Below are positions 42,739 through 57,700 of a stretch of 64,000 bases of DNA, piece after piece. The notes under the pieces were generated by a model. It did no database searches and was not told the origin of the DNA. It saw only the letters and a program-made list of their open reading frames with translations. How positions within the stretch are numbered: the stretch's first letter is position 1; every line of letters starts with the position of its first letter. Source of the DNA: Prosthecobacter sp. SYSU 5D2. GTDB lineage: Bacteria; Verrucomicrobiota; Verrucomicrobiia; Verrucomicrobiales; Verrucomicrobiaceae. Where the stretch lies: assembly GCF_039655865.1 (NCBI RefSeq), contig NZ_JBBYXL010000002.1, forward strand, positions 496,001 through 560,000, in the 5' to 3' direction. A program made the position numbers and the translations under genes.

Positions 42739-45700
42739 ATGACCACTCTGCGCCGCCATCGCTTCATTCTTAACCTCTTCCTCACGGCCCTGATGTGCCT
42801 CTGGCAGATCGGTCAGCCACTGTTGGCGGCCAATATTAATTGGACTGCAGGCAGCGCCGCCAATTTCAACTGGCAAGATCCCGCCAACTGGGACGCCGAG
42901 CTGCCAACCATCAACGATGACGTCTTTTTTCCGGCTCCATTCCCTCTTGCAGGGTCTTCCATCACGCTAAATTCCCTGAGTTCGGCGAATTTGCTGACCA
43001 TCAAGGACAATTATGTTTTCAATGCAGGATCTCTCACTCTCGGGGCTGGCGGGCTCTACGTGGATTTTGCCAAGACATTGACTCTTAATTCATCTCTCGA
43101 AGGCTCGGCCGGTTTCATGAAAACAGGTGGTGGCACAGTCCGGCTCGGGAGCGCGGTCAACGGCTACACTGGCATCACCACCATTGCCAACGGCTCCGTT
43201 ATTATCACCAATCCCAACCAGCTCGGTGCTGACAATTCTGAGGTCGTCATCACTCTGAACAACCCTCTTCTGAATTCCGTTGCCAACCGCGGGTATGGTG
43301 GCGGTTCCTTGGTTTTGGACGGTTCGGCTTTGGGCATGAATTTCACCCGTGACCTCTCACTTCAGGGCACCGGTCCGATTGGGGATCGCGGTGCGGCGGT
43401 CCTGAGTTTTGGCAACAACACCCTTTCCGGGACTATCAATTCCGGTGTAGCCAAGCCTGGCACCGCCGGGATCAACACCCGCCTCACCTCTGCGAATGGC
43501 ACGCTCTCCATTACCGGGTCTTTGCAGGTCATTGGCACGGCTGGCACCACAGTCACCAGCCTGGGGGCCGTCACCACGGCCGGGGCCAATTTTTACAACC
43601 TGACAGGCGCCCTCTCCGGCACAGGCACCCTGGAAAAAACCGGGGCAGGCACGCTTTTCTTGAATCCGTCCTCCACGGCATCATTCAATGGCATCCTGCG
43701 CGTCGGTGGCAGTGCAGCTTCCGGCCAGAGCTCGGTTCGCATCAATTCTGGCGGGGTGCTGGGCAACCGGACAGCCACTGGTACAGGCGGTGTGCTGGAC
43801 ATGAACGGCGGCGTCCTGGAAGTGCGAATGGATGCGCCTGATCTCCGGGTCAATGGCGGCACCAATGCAAATGTTTATTTCCGCGCCACTTCCACCATGT
43901 TTGCCGATCACGCCATCGGCAGCGATGGCAAAATTAACGGCACCGCCGTTTTTGGCAGCAGCTCGTTCGAAGACAACATTACGGTGACTCTTAACAGCCG
44001 TAACGGTTATGGATTCACCTTTGGGGCCATGGCGGTCAACGGTGGTGACAACCCTTCCACCTTCACCAACAACTCCTCGGGTCTGGTCACTTATGGGGGA
44101 AATTTCTGGAGCAATACCAACAACACTGCCAACCGCCTGCTGACCTTCAGTGGCAACGGCAATTCCCTGATCACAGGCAGCATCCTCGGCACCGCAGCCG
44201 CCTTTGACCACAGCGTTGCCAAGTCCGGGGCAGGCTCACTGACCCTGCTTGGCACAGGTTCAACCATTGACGGTACCTACAGCGTTCAGGGCGGTGCCCT
44301 GGTCATCACAGACTTCCGCTCAGTCACAAACAATTCCGGTATTATCAACATCGGTTCTGGCGGCACTGCCGGTGCCCTCATCATTGGTACAAGTGTGGCT
44401 CCGACCGCAGCCGGCCTGACCACCAGCAAAGTCATCAACCTCGCTGGTTCAACCGGAACGCCCAGCATTTATGCTAACCAGACGGGGCTTAACCCAGTCA
44501 TCTTTAATTCGAACTTCACAGCTACCGCCACGACTTCAGCCAAGACGCTGACGCTCGGCGGTACCAACAAGGCGGACAACATTATCAATGGGAGCATTCC
44601 CAATGCCGTTACCGGTGTTGTCTCCCTTCTCAAAACGGGTCCGGGCACCTGGGTTCTGGCTGGAACCAATACTTACACCGGCACCACCAGTCTCTCCAAT
44701 GGTACATTCAAGATCAAGGCCAATGGGGCCACCTCGACGGTTCTTTCCAGCGCCAACGCCATCAGTTTTGTGAATAACAACGTTTATGCGGGCGGTATAC
44801 TGGAGTTCGTTGGCCAGGCCGGCGTGAACAACGTCCAGAACCTTGGCGCCCTTGCTGTCGATGCCGGTGCCAACACCCTCCGCCTCACCCCGGGGCTTGG
44901 CGGGACGGCATCGCTGGTCTTTGCCTCGGCTGGTACGGTCAATGATGCCGCCAGTTTGAACATCGTCGGCACCGGTCCTGGCAGCACGGTCACCATGACC
45001 GGCCTCGCCACCGGTTTTGTGAATCGCATGTTCTTTGAGGGCAGCGACTTTGCCTATTCCCAGGCCGGTTTGTTGCGCGCCCCGGTCTATGGCGACGGTG
45101 CTGGCGGCGCAGGATCAGACACGGGTTTCCACACTTCCTCCACCGTCCTCAAGAGCACAGATACCAATGAAATGACGGGCAGCTTCGCCACAAACGCGAT
45201 GACCATTGATGCCCTGAAAATCGTCGGCAGCAACACACTCACCCTTAATGCAAGCCAGTTGCTGACCATCCGCACCGGCGCTGCGAATACGGACGGTTAC
45301 ATCCTTTCCACCGGCGGTGCAGCCGTCATCACTGGGGGCACGGGCATCTCGGTCGGCGGCACCGGCTCCCTTTCCATCCGGGTTAATGAAGCTTCTGACA
45401 CCCTGACCCTGGAGTCTGTGATGACCAGCGGCACTTCCGGTGGCCTGACCAAGAGCGGCGCAGGCACACTCATCTTGAAAGGCACCAATGCGCAGACAGG
45501 CACCGTCTCCCTGAACGAAGGAACCATTCAATTGAGCGGTGTCGGCAGCACCATTGCCGGTAACAACGTGTCCATCACCATGCGTCAGGGCACCGTCCTG
45601 GATCTGAACGGTGTGACACCGGTAAACACCACCAATTCCTGGAACAACAACGGCATCCTGACCAACAGCGGCATTGAGGATGTCACCTTCACCATCGGTG

Positions 45701-48700
45701 GCAGCAACGGGACCGGTACCTCCTTTGGTACTTTCGAGCAGAAGGAGAATAAAGGGGTGATCAATATTACCAAAACCGGCAGTGGTGCCCAAAGCTGGCT
45801 GGGCACCAGCAACTACACCGGCGTCACCACCATCGGCGGCACAGCTCTGGTCACGGTGGAAAGTCTTGCCGACATTGGCAGCGACAGCGCCATCGGCCGC
45901 GGCAATGCCGCAAACAATGCAGGCAGCCTGGTTTTTAACGGCACCTCCGCCTCCGGCCTCGTTTACGCAGGCAACATCCGCAACGGCATCCTTGCCCTGG
46001 GCAGTCTGTCCATGAGCACCGACCGTCTCTTCACTCTGTCCGGAAGCGGGGTCACCCTTTCCAGTGCTGCGGCCACCAACATCAACAACGCCATCGTCTG
46101 GAGCAATCATGCGGCCATTGTCCATGGCACCAATGCGGACCGGACCATTATTTTCACCGGCACTTCCCAAGGCGAAAACACCTTTAATCCTCAAATCTCT
46201 GACAGCACGGGATTTGCCACGACGGTGACGAAAACAGGCACGGGCATCTGGAAGCTGGGCAACGCCGCCAACACTTACAGCGGTCCGACCACCATCACAC
46301 AGGGCATCCTCATGGCCACCAATGGCCAGGGTCTCTCTCCTAATTCCAATCTGATTTTTGACGGTGGCACCCTTTATTCCCAGGGCAGTTTCCACCGAAA
46401 CATCGGCACCGGCCCTGGGCAGATGCAGTTTTTGGCTCCTGCAGCCAATACCGCCCAGTTTTCCGGCGGTTTCCTCGGTGGTGACAGCAAGCTCACCGTC
46501 ACCTGGAATGACACGCCGGTTTGGGGCAGCACCGCAGGTTTCCTGGATAACCGCAACGGTCTGATGCTCAACGGCTCCCAGGCGCGGGCCCAGGGTGCTA
46601 CCGGTTCCATCGCTCTTTCTGAGGTCGAGCTCGCCAGTGATTTTTCCTTGGGTGCCGCAGCGGGAGCCGCATTTACTGGCAGCCTGACGTTGGCACAAAA
46701 CAGTGCCAACGTGACGCTTGCGAGCGGCACTACGGCGGGACTTGTCGTGGGTCAGACGGTAACCGGCACCAACATCCCTTCCGGGGCCTATATCGTCAGC
46801 ATCAACAGCGCCACGACCTTCACCATGAGTGCCAATACGGCAAATACTTCAGGCATTGCGGGCACTTACACGGATGGAGCCGTTCTGGCCAACACCCTGC
46901 GTCCGATCCGCGTGGATGACAACGGTAACACCGGTGCCGACTACGCGACCATCAGTGGTGACATCTCCGGATCAGCTGGAACTGGCATCCGCAAGCTGGG
47001 CACTGGCACCCTGCGCATGACGGGTGCCAATACTTATGATGGTGAAACCAACGTCAATCAGGGCACCCTGGTCGTCACCTCCCTCGGCAGCAACGGACCT
47101 GGCACCTCCAGTGTCGGCACCACGGTCAATGCCAACCAGAATTCCAATGCCGTCACCCTCGGCAATTCGGGCACCGGCGGCGGCATTCTTCAATACATCG
47201 GCCAGGGGGAAACCAGCAACCGCAAGATCCGCCTCAACAGCACGACCGGCAGCAATCAGATTCATTCGGACGGCGTCGGCCCCCTCATTCTTACCAACGT
47301 CGCCAACGACATGGTGGCCGGAGCCAAGACCCTCTTCCTGCGCGGCACGAACGCCCAGGGCAACATGATCTCCAGCATCCTTGCTGATAACGGCGGCACC
47401 CTCGGTGTCACCGTGGACAGCAGCGCCACCTGGATCCTGGCCGGTAACAACACCCTTTCCGGAGCCATCAACGTTACGGGGGGTGCCCTCGGCATCGGCC
47501 ATGACAATGCCTTCGGCATTGATGCCGGTTCGGGCTACGGCCTCTTGACTATCTCCAACGGCGCGGTTTTTGCCTATGGCGGGGACCGCACCATCAACAA
47601 TCCCATCACCCAGTCGGCTACCTCCAGCACCATTGCCACTTTCATTGGAGATAATAGCATCACTCTCATGGGTGCCTGGTCAGACCCCTCCACCACAAGC
47701 ACCGGCCGTTTTATCCGCAACAACATTGCCACCGGTAAAACCCTCACTCTTAATGGTGCCTACATTGCCACTGTCGGCACGACCAGCCGCAGCATCGGCT
47801 TTGACGGTTCCGGGGATACGATCTTGAATGGCATCTTCAGCACGGTCAGCAATACAGACTTCGGCATCACCTATGCCGGCACAGGCACCCTTACCCTTGG
47901 TGGGGCCAATTCCTACAGCGGCAAGACCACCATCTCCTCCGGCACCATCATCCTCGGGGCCAATAACGTCATCCCTGAGATGGGCGGAACGACTGGTAAC
48001 TCGACCTTCGACGGCCTCAATAACGGCCTCATCTTCAATCCGGCCCTCGGTCTCACCGCCACGCTGGATATGAAAGGCTGGTCGGACACCGTCAGCTCCA
48101 TGACCGCCATTACCAATGGCACCATTGTCATTGACAACACTTCTTCCATCGCTTCCTCGCTCACCTTTGGGGCCAACAACGGCGTGGTCAACTTCGGCTC
48201 CGGCACCGGATCTTACACGATTCAAAACTCCGGCGGCGGTGCCCTTTCCATCTACAAGGCAGGCAATACCGCAGCCACCTTCTCCGCTGGGATGACGCTC
48301 ACACACACAGGCATCACCGGTGTGACCGGGGGCACCTTCACCATAGCCTCCCCACTTAATGGAACCAGTGGCTTCAGCGTCACCGGCGCAGGCAGCATCC
48401 TGGCCCTCACGGGTGGCATTACCAATCCTGGGGCTGTCACCAGCATCGTGGTGGAAAACGGCGGCACGCTTAACCTTCTGGATGCCAAAGGCAGCAAGTT
48501 CAGCAACCTCAGCTCTCTGACCCTTGGTTCCCCTGGCGGCAGCATGACCTACCTTGGCCTGAACGTTGGCGACGGCGATGTTGTAGGTGACGAGTCCAAT
48601 ACGGATCTGCTCTCCCTCACGGCCCTGGGTACGCTGAACCTCTTTGCCGGCAATCAGATCACCCTCAATCTTACCGATGCAGGCCTGAATCCTGGTGAGA

Positions 48701-51700
48701 CTTATGACCTCCTTACAGGCACTGGCTTTACCTCCGGCGTGCTCGCCAACACCGACTGGATCCTTGGAGCCAAACCCGGCGGTTTCAGTAGCATCACCCT
48801 CACGGCTGAGAATGGCCGGGTTTTCATCACCACAGGCAGCTTGGTCTCCGGTGACCTTTACTGGCGCGGCAGCACGGGGAACGCCACTTGGAATACCTTG
48901 ATCAACTGGTCACAGGATAAAGCCGGTGCGGTTGACGCCACCACGACCCCGGGGCAGGGCACGAATGTCTTTTTTGTCTCGGACAGTGTGACCGGCAATG
49001 TCGAGACTACCCTGGAACAGAACTTCAGAATCAAATCCCTGACTTTTGAGCCGAACACTCTCCCAGCCAGCACACCTGGCTCGGTGACCATCAATCCCGG
49101 TGCCGTGGCTACAAGCCGTCTGGATATCATCCCTGAAGATTCCGACGATGGCATCACCGTCCCGACCAGCGGTCCCGCTACGGTCAATATCAATACCGCT
49201 GTCAAGCTGGGGTCCGACCAGACCTGGAACATCACAGGTGCCTCCACGCTCACTGTCGGTGGTGCCCTCAGCGGCAGTGGAGACCTGACCAAGGCGGGTG
49301 CGGGCAAACTCATCCTGGGGGCAAACGCTGACCCGACCTATGACGTTGGCACCGTCACCATCGATGGCGGCAATTTGGAAATGCAGCAGCTTGGCGGCCT
49401 CGGCGCCACTTCCAACAACAACGTCTCCGAAATCATCATCAACAGCGGTGGCGCGTTCTATTACACCAATGCTGTGGCCACCACTGCGCTGGCTCCAGTT
49501 CCTCACGACATCACCCTGGATGGCGGCACACTTTCTGTTGGCGGGGGCAACCACTTTTACGGCGGGGCCATCACCCTCAGCTCAGCTTCCACCATCAACC
49601 TGAGCGACAATAATTCCGCAGACCAGACTGGCGCGGCCCGGAATATCACTCTCACCAACACAGTCAGCGGGTCCGGCCGTCTGAAGGTCAACAGCCTTCA
49701 GGCAGTCACGACCAACTTGAACCAGACCGCCGGTACCCTGACACTGAATACGGACAACAGCACATGGACGGGCGGCCTGGAGATCCTGGGAGGTACTGTC
49801 ACTGCCGCTAACGTGAAGGCCCTGGGCTCTGGCAGCATTCTGGGCGGTGGCTCTGGCCGCATCATTTTCGCCACGGCTGGCGGTACCACCTTTGACCTGA
49901 CGCAAAACATTACCCTGGATGCCTCAGGCGGCATCCTGGAGCTGAGTGCGGACGCATCAGGCACCCCGCTGAGCGACATGACGGTAAACCTGACAGGTGT
50001 CATCACTCTTGGCAGCAGCAACAATGCCAACAACGCCCTGCGCATCAGCCAATCCTCAGATAACTTCAGCATCATCAACATCACCAATTCCATCGTCCTT
50101 GGCAATGACGCCAGCATCAGCTATCAGGGCAGCTCGGTGCGTCACCTGGAGATTCCTGCCGTTATTTCCGACGGCGGCAATGGCCACTCCCTGGCCATCA
50201 ACGACGAGCGCGGTGCCTGGACTGTCACCAGCCGCACCGTGGCTCTGACCGGGCTGAATACCTTCTCCGGTGACATTTCCCTGACCGAAGGCACCCTCCA
50301 GTTCAATACGGTGACCAACATGAACGGCGCGGCCAGCAGCCTGGGCCAGGGCAGCGCGATCAACATGTTTGGCGGCACCCTCAGCTTCATTGGCGACGTC
50401 ACCAGCCAGTCCACCAACCGCCCCATCACCACCACCACAGGGGTGGCCACCCTTTCTGCCAATGGCACGAATGGTGCCAGCATCACTTACAATGGGGCCA
50501 TCAACGTGGGGCCTGTGGCAGACGGTGCCTGGCTGGTTCTCAGCGGCACGGCAGGCAGCGTCGGTAACATCAATGGAGCCATCACCCAGACGGGAGATTC
50601 AGCTGACTTGACTGTCAACGGCGGGACATGGAACCTCGGCACTGCCACCAGCCGTATCGGGGATGACGTCACCGTTTCGGGAGCCACGACCATCCTCAAC
50701 CTTGAGAGCGGCCTGCTCCAGGTGCGGGATGACTTTACCGTCACCGTCAATGCCACGCTGAACCTCATGAACACAGGGGTGCTCTCCTACAACACGGCCA
50801 CCCTCAGCGCGGATTCCACCCTGCGGGCGACTGGCGGGGGCATCATCAATCTCGGCGCGGACAACGCGATTGTCGTGACAGAGTTTGACGGACTGCGCAT
50901 TGGCGTGGATGCCGCAGGTGTTGGTACATTCAACATGAACACCTACAGCCAGACGGTCACAGAGTTCATCCTTGGCAACCGTAACCTTGACCGCTCAGGC
51001 AACATCACCGGCAGTGGCACGCTGACCGTCACAGGGAACCTGGATCTATATGAAGGTACCATCTCCGCCAATCTTGCCAGCACCGGCACCACTGCTTTTG
51101 AGAAATTGGGGATTGGCACCGTTACCCTCTCCGGTAACAACATCAATCTTGCCTCCACCGGTTCCACCGTTGTGGCTGAAGGCACCCTCGTGCTGGACTA
51201 CACCACGAATAACAATACCAAGATCAGGGAGCTTTCCGCGCTGGACATGCGCGGTGGCACCCTTGTCATCAATGGCAATGCCTCCAGCCAGACGACCCAG
51301 TCTGTCGGCTCGTTCACCCTTGCCAGCGGCGGCAACAACACCATCAACATCAATCCGGGCAGCGGCCAGACCGCCACGCTGAACCTGAATGCCATCACCC
51401 GCGCAGCTGGCGCAGGCACCGTCCGCATCAATCTTCCTGTAACTGGAGGTTTGGTTACCACCACCAGCCCAAATAACACTGCCACAGGCCTTTTGGGAAC
51501 AGGTACCTCGGCCCAGTCCACCAGTGCCGCCTTTGCCACCATCAAAGACGCCTCAGGCACCTGGTTTGCCACTGCCAATGGTTCAAACATTGTGGGATTG
51601 GTTTCGACGCCCAAAAATGACATCAGCTCTTGGATTACAGGTGAGCACATCACCGATGAAACGACAGGCTTCACCGGCTCTGTGACGGAGGCATCGGTGA

Positions 51701-54700
51701 ACAGCCTTCGCTTCGATGCAGCTTCCGGATCGGTGGTCAACATCGCCCCAGGGGGCCAGCTCGGCATTGTGAGCGGCGGGATTCTGGTCACGGACCAGGT
51801 GACAGCCGGCAGCCCGGGCATCCTGGGCGGTAAAGTGGCCACCGGAGCGGCGGACTTCGTCATCACCCAGGACAGCACACGTCTGTTCACGCTCTCGGCG
51901 GACATTAATTATACCAATGCCGTCACCAAGACAGGGAACGGCCCCCTGCGTCTTTCCGGCAGCAACGACTACACAGGCACCACCCAGATCCAGGGCGGCA
52001 TTCTCCAGGCGGCGGGTGGCAATGCCATCGGCGATCTCTCTTCCGTGGTGCTGGCGGATGACCGCGTCAGCACGCTGGAGCTGCTGGATGATGAAACGAT
52101 TGGCCGCCTAAGCGGCGGCAGCAATTCGGCAGGACAGGATACCCTCGCCACCGTCATTTTGGGCAGCCATACCCTGACCACAGGGAATCTGACAGGAGAT
52201 GTGAACTTTGACGGCAAGATCGTGGGAACGGGCGCGATCATCAAGGTGGGGGCCAGCTTCCAGGGCTTCCGTAACATCAACGACCAGTTCACCGGACAGC
52301 TGATCGTCAACCAGGGCGGGATTCAGTTCTCCAGCATCGGTGCCCTCAATGCGTCTTCCATCACGATGAACAAGGGGACGGCAATGGACATCGCCAATAC
52401 GGGCACGACCTCTTCTACCACGCGCATTCTGGACACCACTCCCATGATCCTCAACTCCGTGGACGGAGCGATGACAGGGACTGGCGGCGCGCCTCGCTTG
52501 GGCATTACCGTCCGCAACGACCAGAACAACAGCCGCGTGGAGACCATCGGCAACCTGGAGTTTAATTCCGGGGCCAGCTACCTGTCCGGGGATGCAAATG
52601 CCTCCGGCACCAACAACGCACGTGCAGCGCTGGCTGCCACAAACTTTGTGCGCAGCAACGGTGCCACGGTGGCCGTGCGCGGCCGTAACCTGGGGACCTC
52701 CACGACCCACAACATCCAGTTCCGCATCGGTGATGCGACAAACCAGACCAGCTTCATCAATGCGATGGTGGGCGGTGCAGGGGCGGCAAACACGCCCACT
52801 CTGAGCATTGTGCCATGGGCGCTGGGTGAAACGCACAACAATGCAGCTCTTGCAGTGACAAACATGGGCAACAGCCTGGTCACTTACGTCTCCGGACTGG
52901 GCTTCCGCCCGTTGAATCTGAGCACTGAATACGCCAACTTTGCCACCGCCGGTGCTACGAACAACACCCGTGAGGCGCTCACTGCGGATCTGACCGGTCT
53001 GGCAGGACGGACGCTTAACTCTCTGGTGCTGCACAAGAATACGGATGCTGCAGGCACCTTCAATGTGACGGGCACAGGTGCTGGCCAGACCCTGGCAGTG
53101 ACGAGCGGGACGATGCTCTTCACCCAGGCCACGACCGCCGCCAATGGCAGCCTGCATGGCATCGGCCTGAGCGGCTTTGACAGCGGGATCACCACTGCCG
53201 GCAGCGAGTACATCATCTTCGTGCAGAATCCTTCATCGGCAGCCACCACACCGCTGCTGACGGCCACGATTGAATCGCCACTGACCTCCGCAGCAGACAT
53301 TACCAAATCTGGACGTGGCGCGCTGGTCCTCACCGGCACGAACACCGCCGGCGGTGGAACCCGGAAGACGACCATCAATGAAGGCATCCTGGAGATCGCT
53401 GGTCTGGAGAACATTGGTGGAGATACGGGCGAGCTTGTTTTCGCCGGTGGCACACTGCGTCTGGGCACTGGATTTACCGATGACTTTGCGACACGGACCG
53501 TCACTATCCTTCAGGGCGGGGCGACCTGGGACACCAACGGCAATGACCTGTCCCTGGTGGGCAGTGTGGGGTCAGGCGTTGGAGGTCTGACCAAAACGGG
53601 CCTGGGCAAACTGACGCTGAATACAACGGCTGCCTATCAGGGGACCACAACGGTGAATGCTGGCACGCTGACTGTGGGCGTGGCGCAGGCCATCAGCACT
53701 GCGGGACTCGTCGTCACCACGGGCGGTACACTGGAAATGGCCGCTAATGCAACCGTCAGCAGCCTGACAATGGGACTGGGTGAAAATGCCATCACGGGTG
53801 CAGGCACTCTGACTGTGAACGGAAATGCGACACTGAACCAGGGCACAATCGGAGCGATCCTGGGCGGCAGCATGAATCTCATCAAGCAGACGGCTGCACA
53901 GACGGTTGCACTGACCAACCCCGCCAACACTTACACCGGTTACACTCATATCCAGAACGGTACGCTGAGTGTGCCTTCCATGAGCAATGTCGGCAGCGCC
54001 AGCTATCTGGGCAACCAGACAGGGGCCAACGCGACCATCCGCTTTGGTTTCGGCACAACGACCGGCACCCTGGCCATTCCTGCGGACGGCACGGGCGGAA
54101 CGACCGACCGTCCATTTGACCTGGTCGGGACCACGGGTGGTGCGACCATTGACAATGACGGCACCGCTGCGCTGATTCTTAATGGCAACATTTCATCTTC
54201 GACCTATGGAACGAAGACTCTGACGCTGAGCGGCTCCACCACCGGCTTTAACAACGTCCTGGCGGGAACGATCACCAGTGGTCCGTTTGGTGTGGTGGCC
54301 GTGACGAAGGCTGAAGCTGGTACTTGGGAGCTGAAGGGCACCCAGAGCTATACGGGGACGACCTCGGTCATCGGGGGTACGCTGGTTGTCACTGGCACCG
54401 TGAACAACAGCCCTGGCTCCACATCGGTAGGAGCTTCTGCTGCTACGAACGGCCTGATGCGGATTGATACGGAAGGCAGCTACAGCTCATCCAGCTATTC
54501 CATTGGCACCAATGCCACAGGTGCCGGCTCCTTGCTGATTAAACAGGGTACGGTGGAAGCCACTTCTGCCAGCACCTCTGCGGGCATATCTGTGGGAACA
54601 GCCGGCTACGGCGCCTTCCAGATCGACGGCGGTTCATTCACCGCCAACCGGGTTAGCCTTTACAACAGTGCCACAGGCACCGGGGTGCTGCGCGTTAACG

Positions 54701-57700
54701 GCGGCACTTTGACGAGCAATGAATACATCATTCTCAGCAACCTGCGTTCGGAATTCACGGTGACAGGTGGCACAGTGGACCACAGCAATGCTTCTCAAAA
54801 CATCGCTCTGGGCTACAACCTGGGAGGCACCAGCGTGATGAACATGGTGGGTGGTACGGTGAACAATACGGGAAGAGATGTTTCCTTTGGGCAAACCACG
54901 GGAACAGCCACCGGAATTCTTAACCTGGTGGGCGGCACTCTGACCACGAATGCCTTCACCGTCGGTGCCACGACTGCGAGCGCGACGATTAATTTCAACG
55001 GCGGCACCCTCAAGGCGGCCATTGATACCGCAGCCTTCATTCCTGCAAGCAGCGCTCTGAAAGCCTATGTGTACTCTGGCAATGCCATCTTTGACACGGC
55101 AGGCAGATATGTCACGGTTTCGACGCCGCTTCTGGCTCCGACCGGTGATGGCGTGAGCGGGTTGACCGTCGGAGCTGGTGGAAGTGGTTATTTCGGCGCC
55201 CCTTATGTGGAAATCACCGGCGGTGGCGGCACGGGTGCCACGGGTTACGCAGTGGTGGACCTGGATGATTCCAGCCCGACCTATGGCCAGGTCACAAGTG
55301 TTGTGATGACCAACCCCGGCATCGGTTATACCAGCACACCGACCATTACCCTGGTTGGCGGCGGCGGCACGGGGGCGGCTGTCACGGCTTCAGGTATTGC
55401 ACCTAACGCCTCAGGCGGGCTGATCAAAAACGGCCCAGGGGCTCTTACGCTGGCGGGCGGTGTCAATACCTTTAACGGGCCAGTCGTGATCAATGGCGGC
55501 TTCCTTTCGGTCGGGGCCACTTCACTGCCAAACATCACCGCACTGACGGTGGGCACGGATTTGGGGGCAGGGTCCTTCAATCTCTACCAGGATGGCGTAG
55601 CGGCGGACTTGAATCTGCCTGCGAATGTGAGCATTATTCTGGGGAGCAACTCCAACAGCGGTGAGCTTGGGTTCAATCTGGGCGCACCAGGCGTCTCGGA
55701 CCGCATCGTGATCAGTGGCACGGGCACGCTGACGATCAATGAAGGTAATGGCTACATCGCCGGCACTCCTTTGAGCGGCTTCGGCGTGGGGACTTACACC
55801 CTGATCACCAGCGCCAATCCGATTGTGGGACTGGAGTACCTCAAACTGGGCAGCCTGCCTTCAGGTTATCAATACAGTCTGTCCACCACAGCGAACACGG
55901 TGCAGCTGAATGTCCTCAGCATGGTAGCTGGCACCAATCTTTACTGGACCGGTGCGGTGAACAGCAGCTGGGGCGGCCTGGATGGCACGGCTTCCAACTG
56001 GTCTGAGTTCCCTGGCGGCACCCCAGATGCAGGGTTCGGCCCTGGGCCGACGCATACGGTCCACTTCAGTGCGGTCGATTCCGTCACCCCACCGTTTTCC
56101 ACCACTCTGGATGCACCCATCAGCATCCTTGGCCTGAGAGTGAACCCTGAAGCAGGACCTGTGACCATCGCCCCAGGCTTTGGCGGCACTCTGACTGTCG
56201 GTGAAGGCGGTATTGACATCGCAAGCGGTGCTCCTGCGCTGACGACGATCTCTGCTCCTGTTGTGCTTGGCGCCAGCCAGTTCTGGACCGTAGCGGATGC
56301 AGGCTCTACATTAAGCATCAGCGGAGTGATCTCCGGCAGTGGCAACCTGACCAAAAACGGTGCAGGCACAGTGGTCACCTCCGGTATCAATACCTTTACG
56401 GGCAACGTCACACTCAATGCAGGCACGCTGCGGGTGGAAACAGAAGGCACATCAGGTCTGGGCACCGGCGCATCCGCATTGTTCCTCAACGGTGGCGAGC
56501 TCCAAATTGCCAGCAGCACTGCACGCGCTCATGCAAGGAACACCACCATCGCGGGAGACGTGACCATCTCCACCCAGCGCCTGACGGCGGGTGCAGGTGT
56601 GACACATACACTGGGCACCCTCAGCATGGGCGCTCATACTCTGAATGTTACGAGTGCCGTTTCGACTTCCGGCAACCAGGGGCTTGCCTTTGGGGCAGCC
56701 ACGATCACCGGCTCCACGGTCTTCAACGTCGTCAATAACGGTCTGGGTGCCACCACGCTTCTGACTGTTACGTCATTGTCTGAAAGCCCGGCAGCTTCTG
56801 GCTATGGTTTTACCAAAAACGGGAACGGCACCATGATCATCTCCGATGCTGGTAACTACACAGGTGTGGTGACTCTGAATGAGGGTGTGCTTCGCACCAG
56901 CTTTAACGGAACCTCTGGTCTAGGAGTTGGGGCTGCAACACTGGTTCTCAATGGTGGTGAATTGCAGCTCTTCAACAGCACTGGTCGTGCTTATGCGCGG
57001 CCAACGACTGTCGGCGGCAACGTCACCATTACGCTCAACCGCAACAGCGGTGGTGCTGGCGTAACCCACAGTTTGGGAACTCTTGCCATTGCCAGTCAGA
57101 CAGTCACGGTGCAATCGGGCACCAATGCGACGTCCGGTAACATGGGCCTGAACTTCGGGGTCTCCACCCTGAGTGGTTCCCCCACATTCCTGGTGACCAA
57201 TAGTACCGCTGGAGCGACCACTGTGCTGACTCTTGGCGCTTTGAGCGACGGTGGTGTCGCCCGGACACTGACCAAACAGGGAAATGGCACCATGACCCTG
57301 ACGACAGCCGCAGCCGGGCTGATTGACGGGACGCAGGTCAATATCGAAGGCGGCAGACTGAACTCCAACAACGCCACCGCTCTGGGCAGCCTGGCCAATG
57401 TCACGGTCTCCTCCGGTGCAACCTTCGGCGTAGGGGCTACCCAGACTTTGGGCGCTCTGAATGGTGCCGGGTCTTTGGAGATCAATGCCGGTCTGAATCT
57501 GACCGTCGGCAGCACGAACAACCTGGATTCGGCATTCAGTGGTGTCATTGCAACCACGACTGCCGGACTGACCAAGGCCGGAACGGGAGTTTTTGCCATG
57601 AGTGGTAACAACCTTTACACCGGGGACACTGCGGTGAATGCAGGTACCCTCCTGGTGAACAACACCGCAGGCTCCGGAACGGGTGGCGGTAACGTTACCG

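Noticed and set aside
45115-46698. 527-residue and many shorter minus-strand open frames inside the giant genes
   Set aside because: They arise from the repetitive Gly/Thr/Asn codons of the sense strand and contain no domains or starts.
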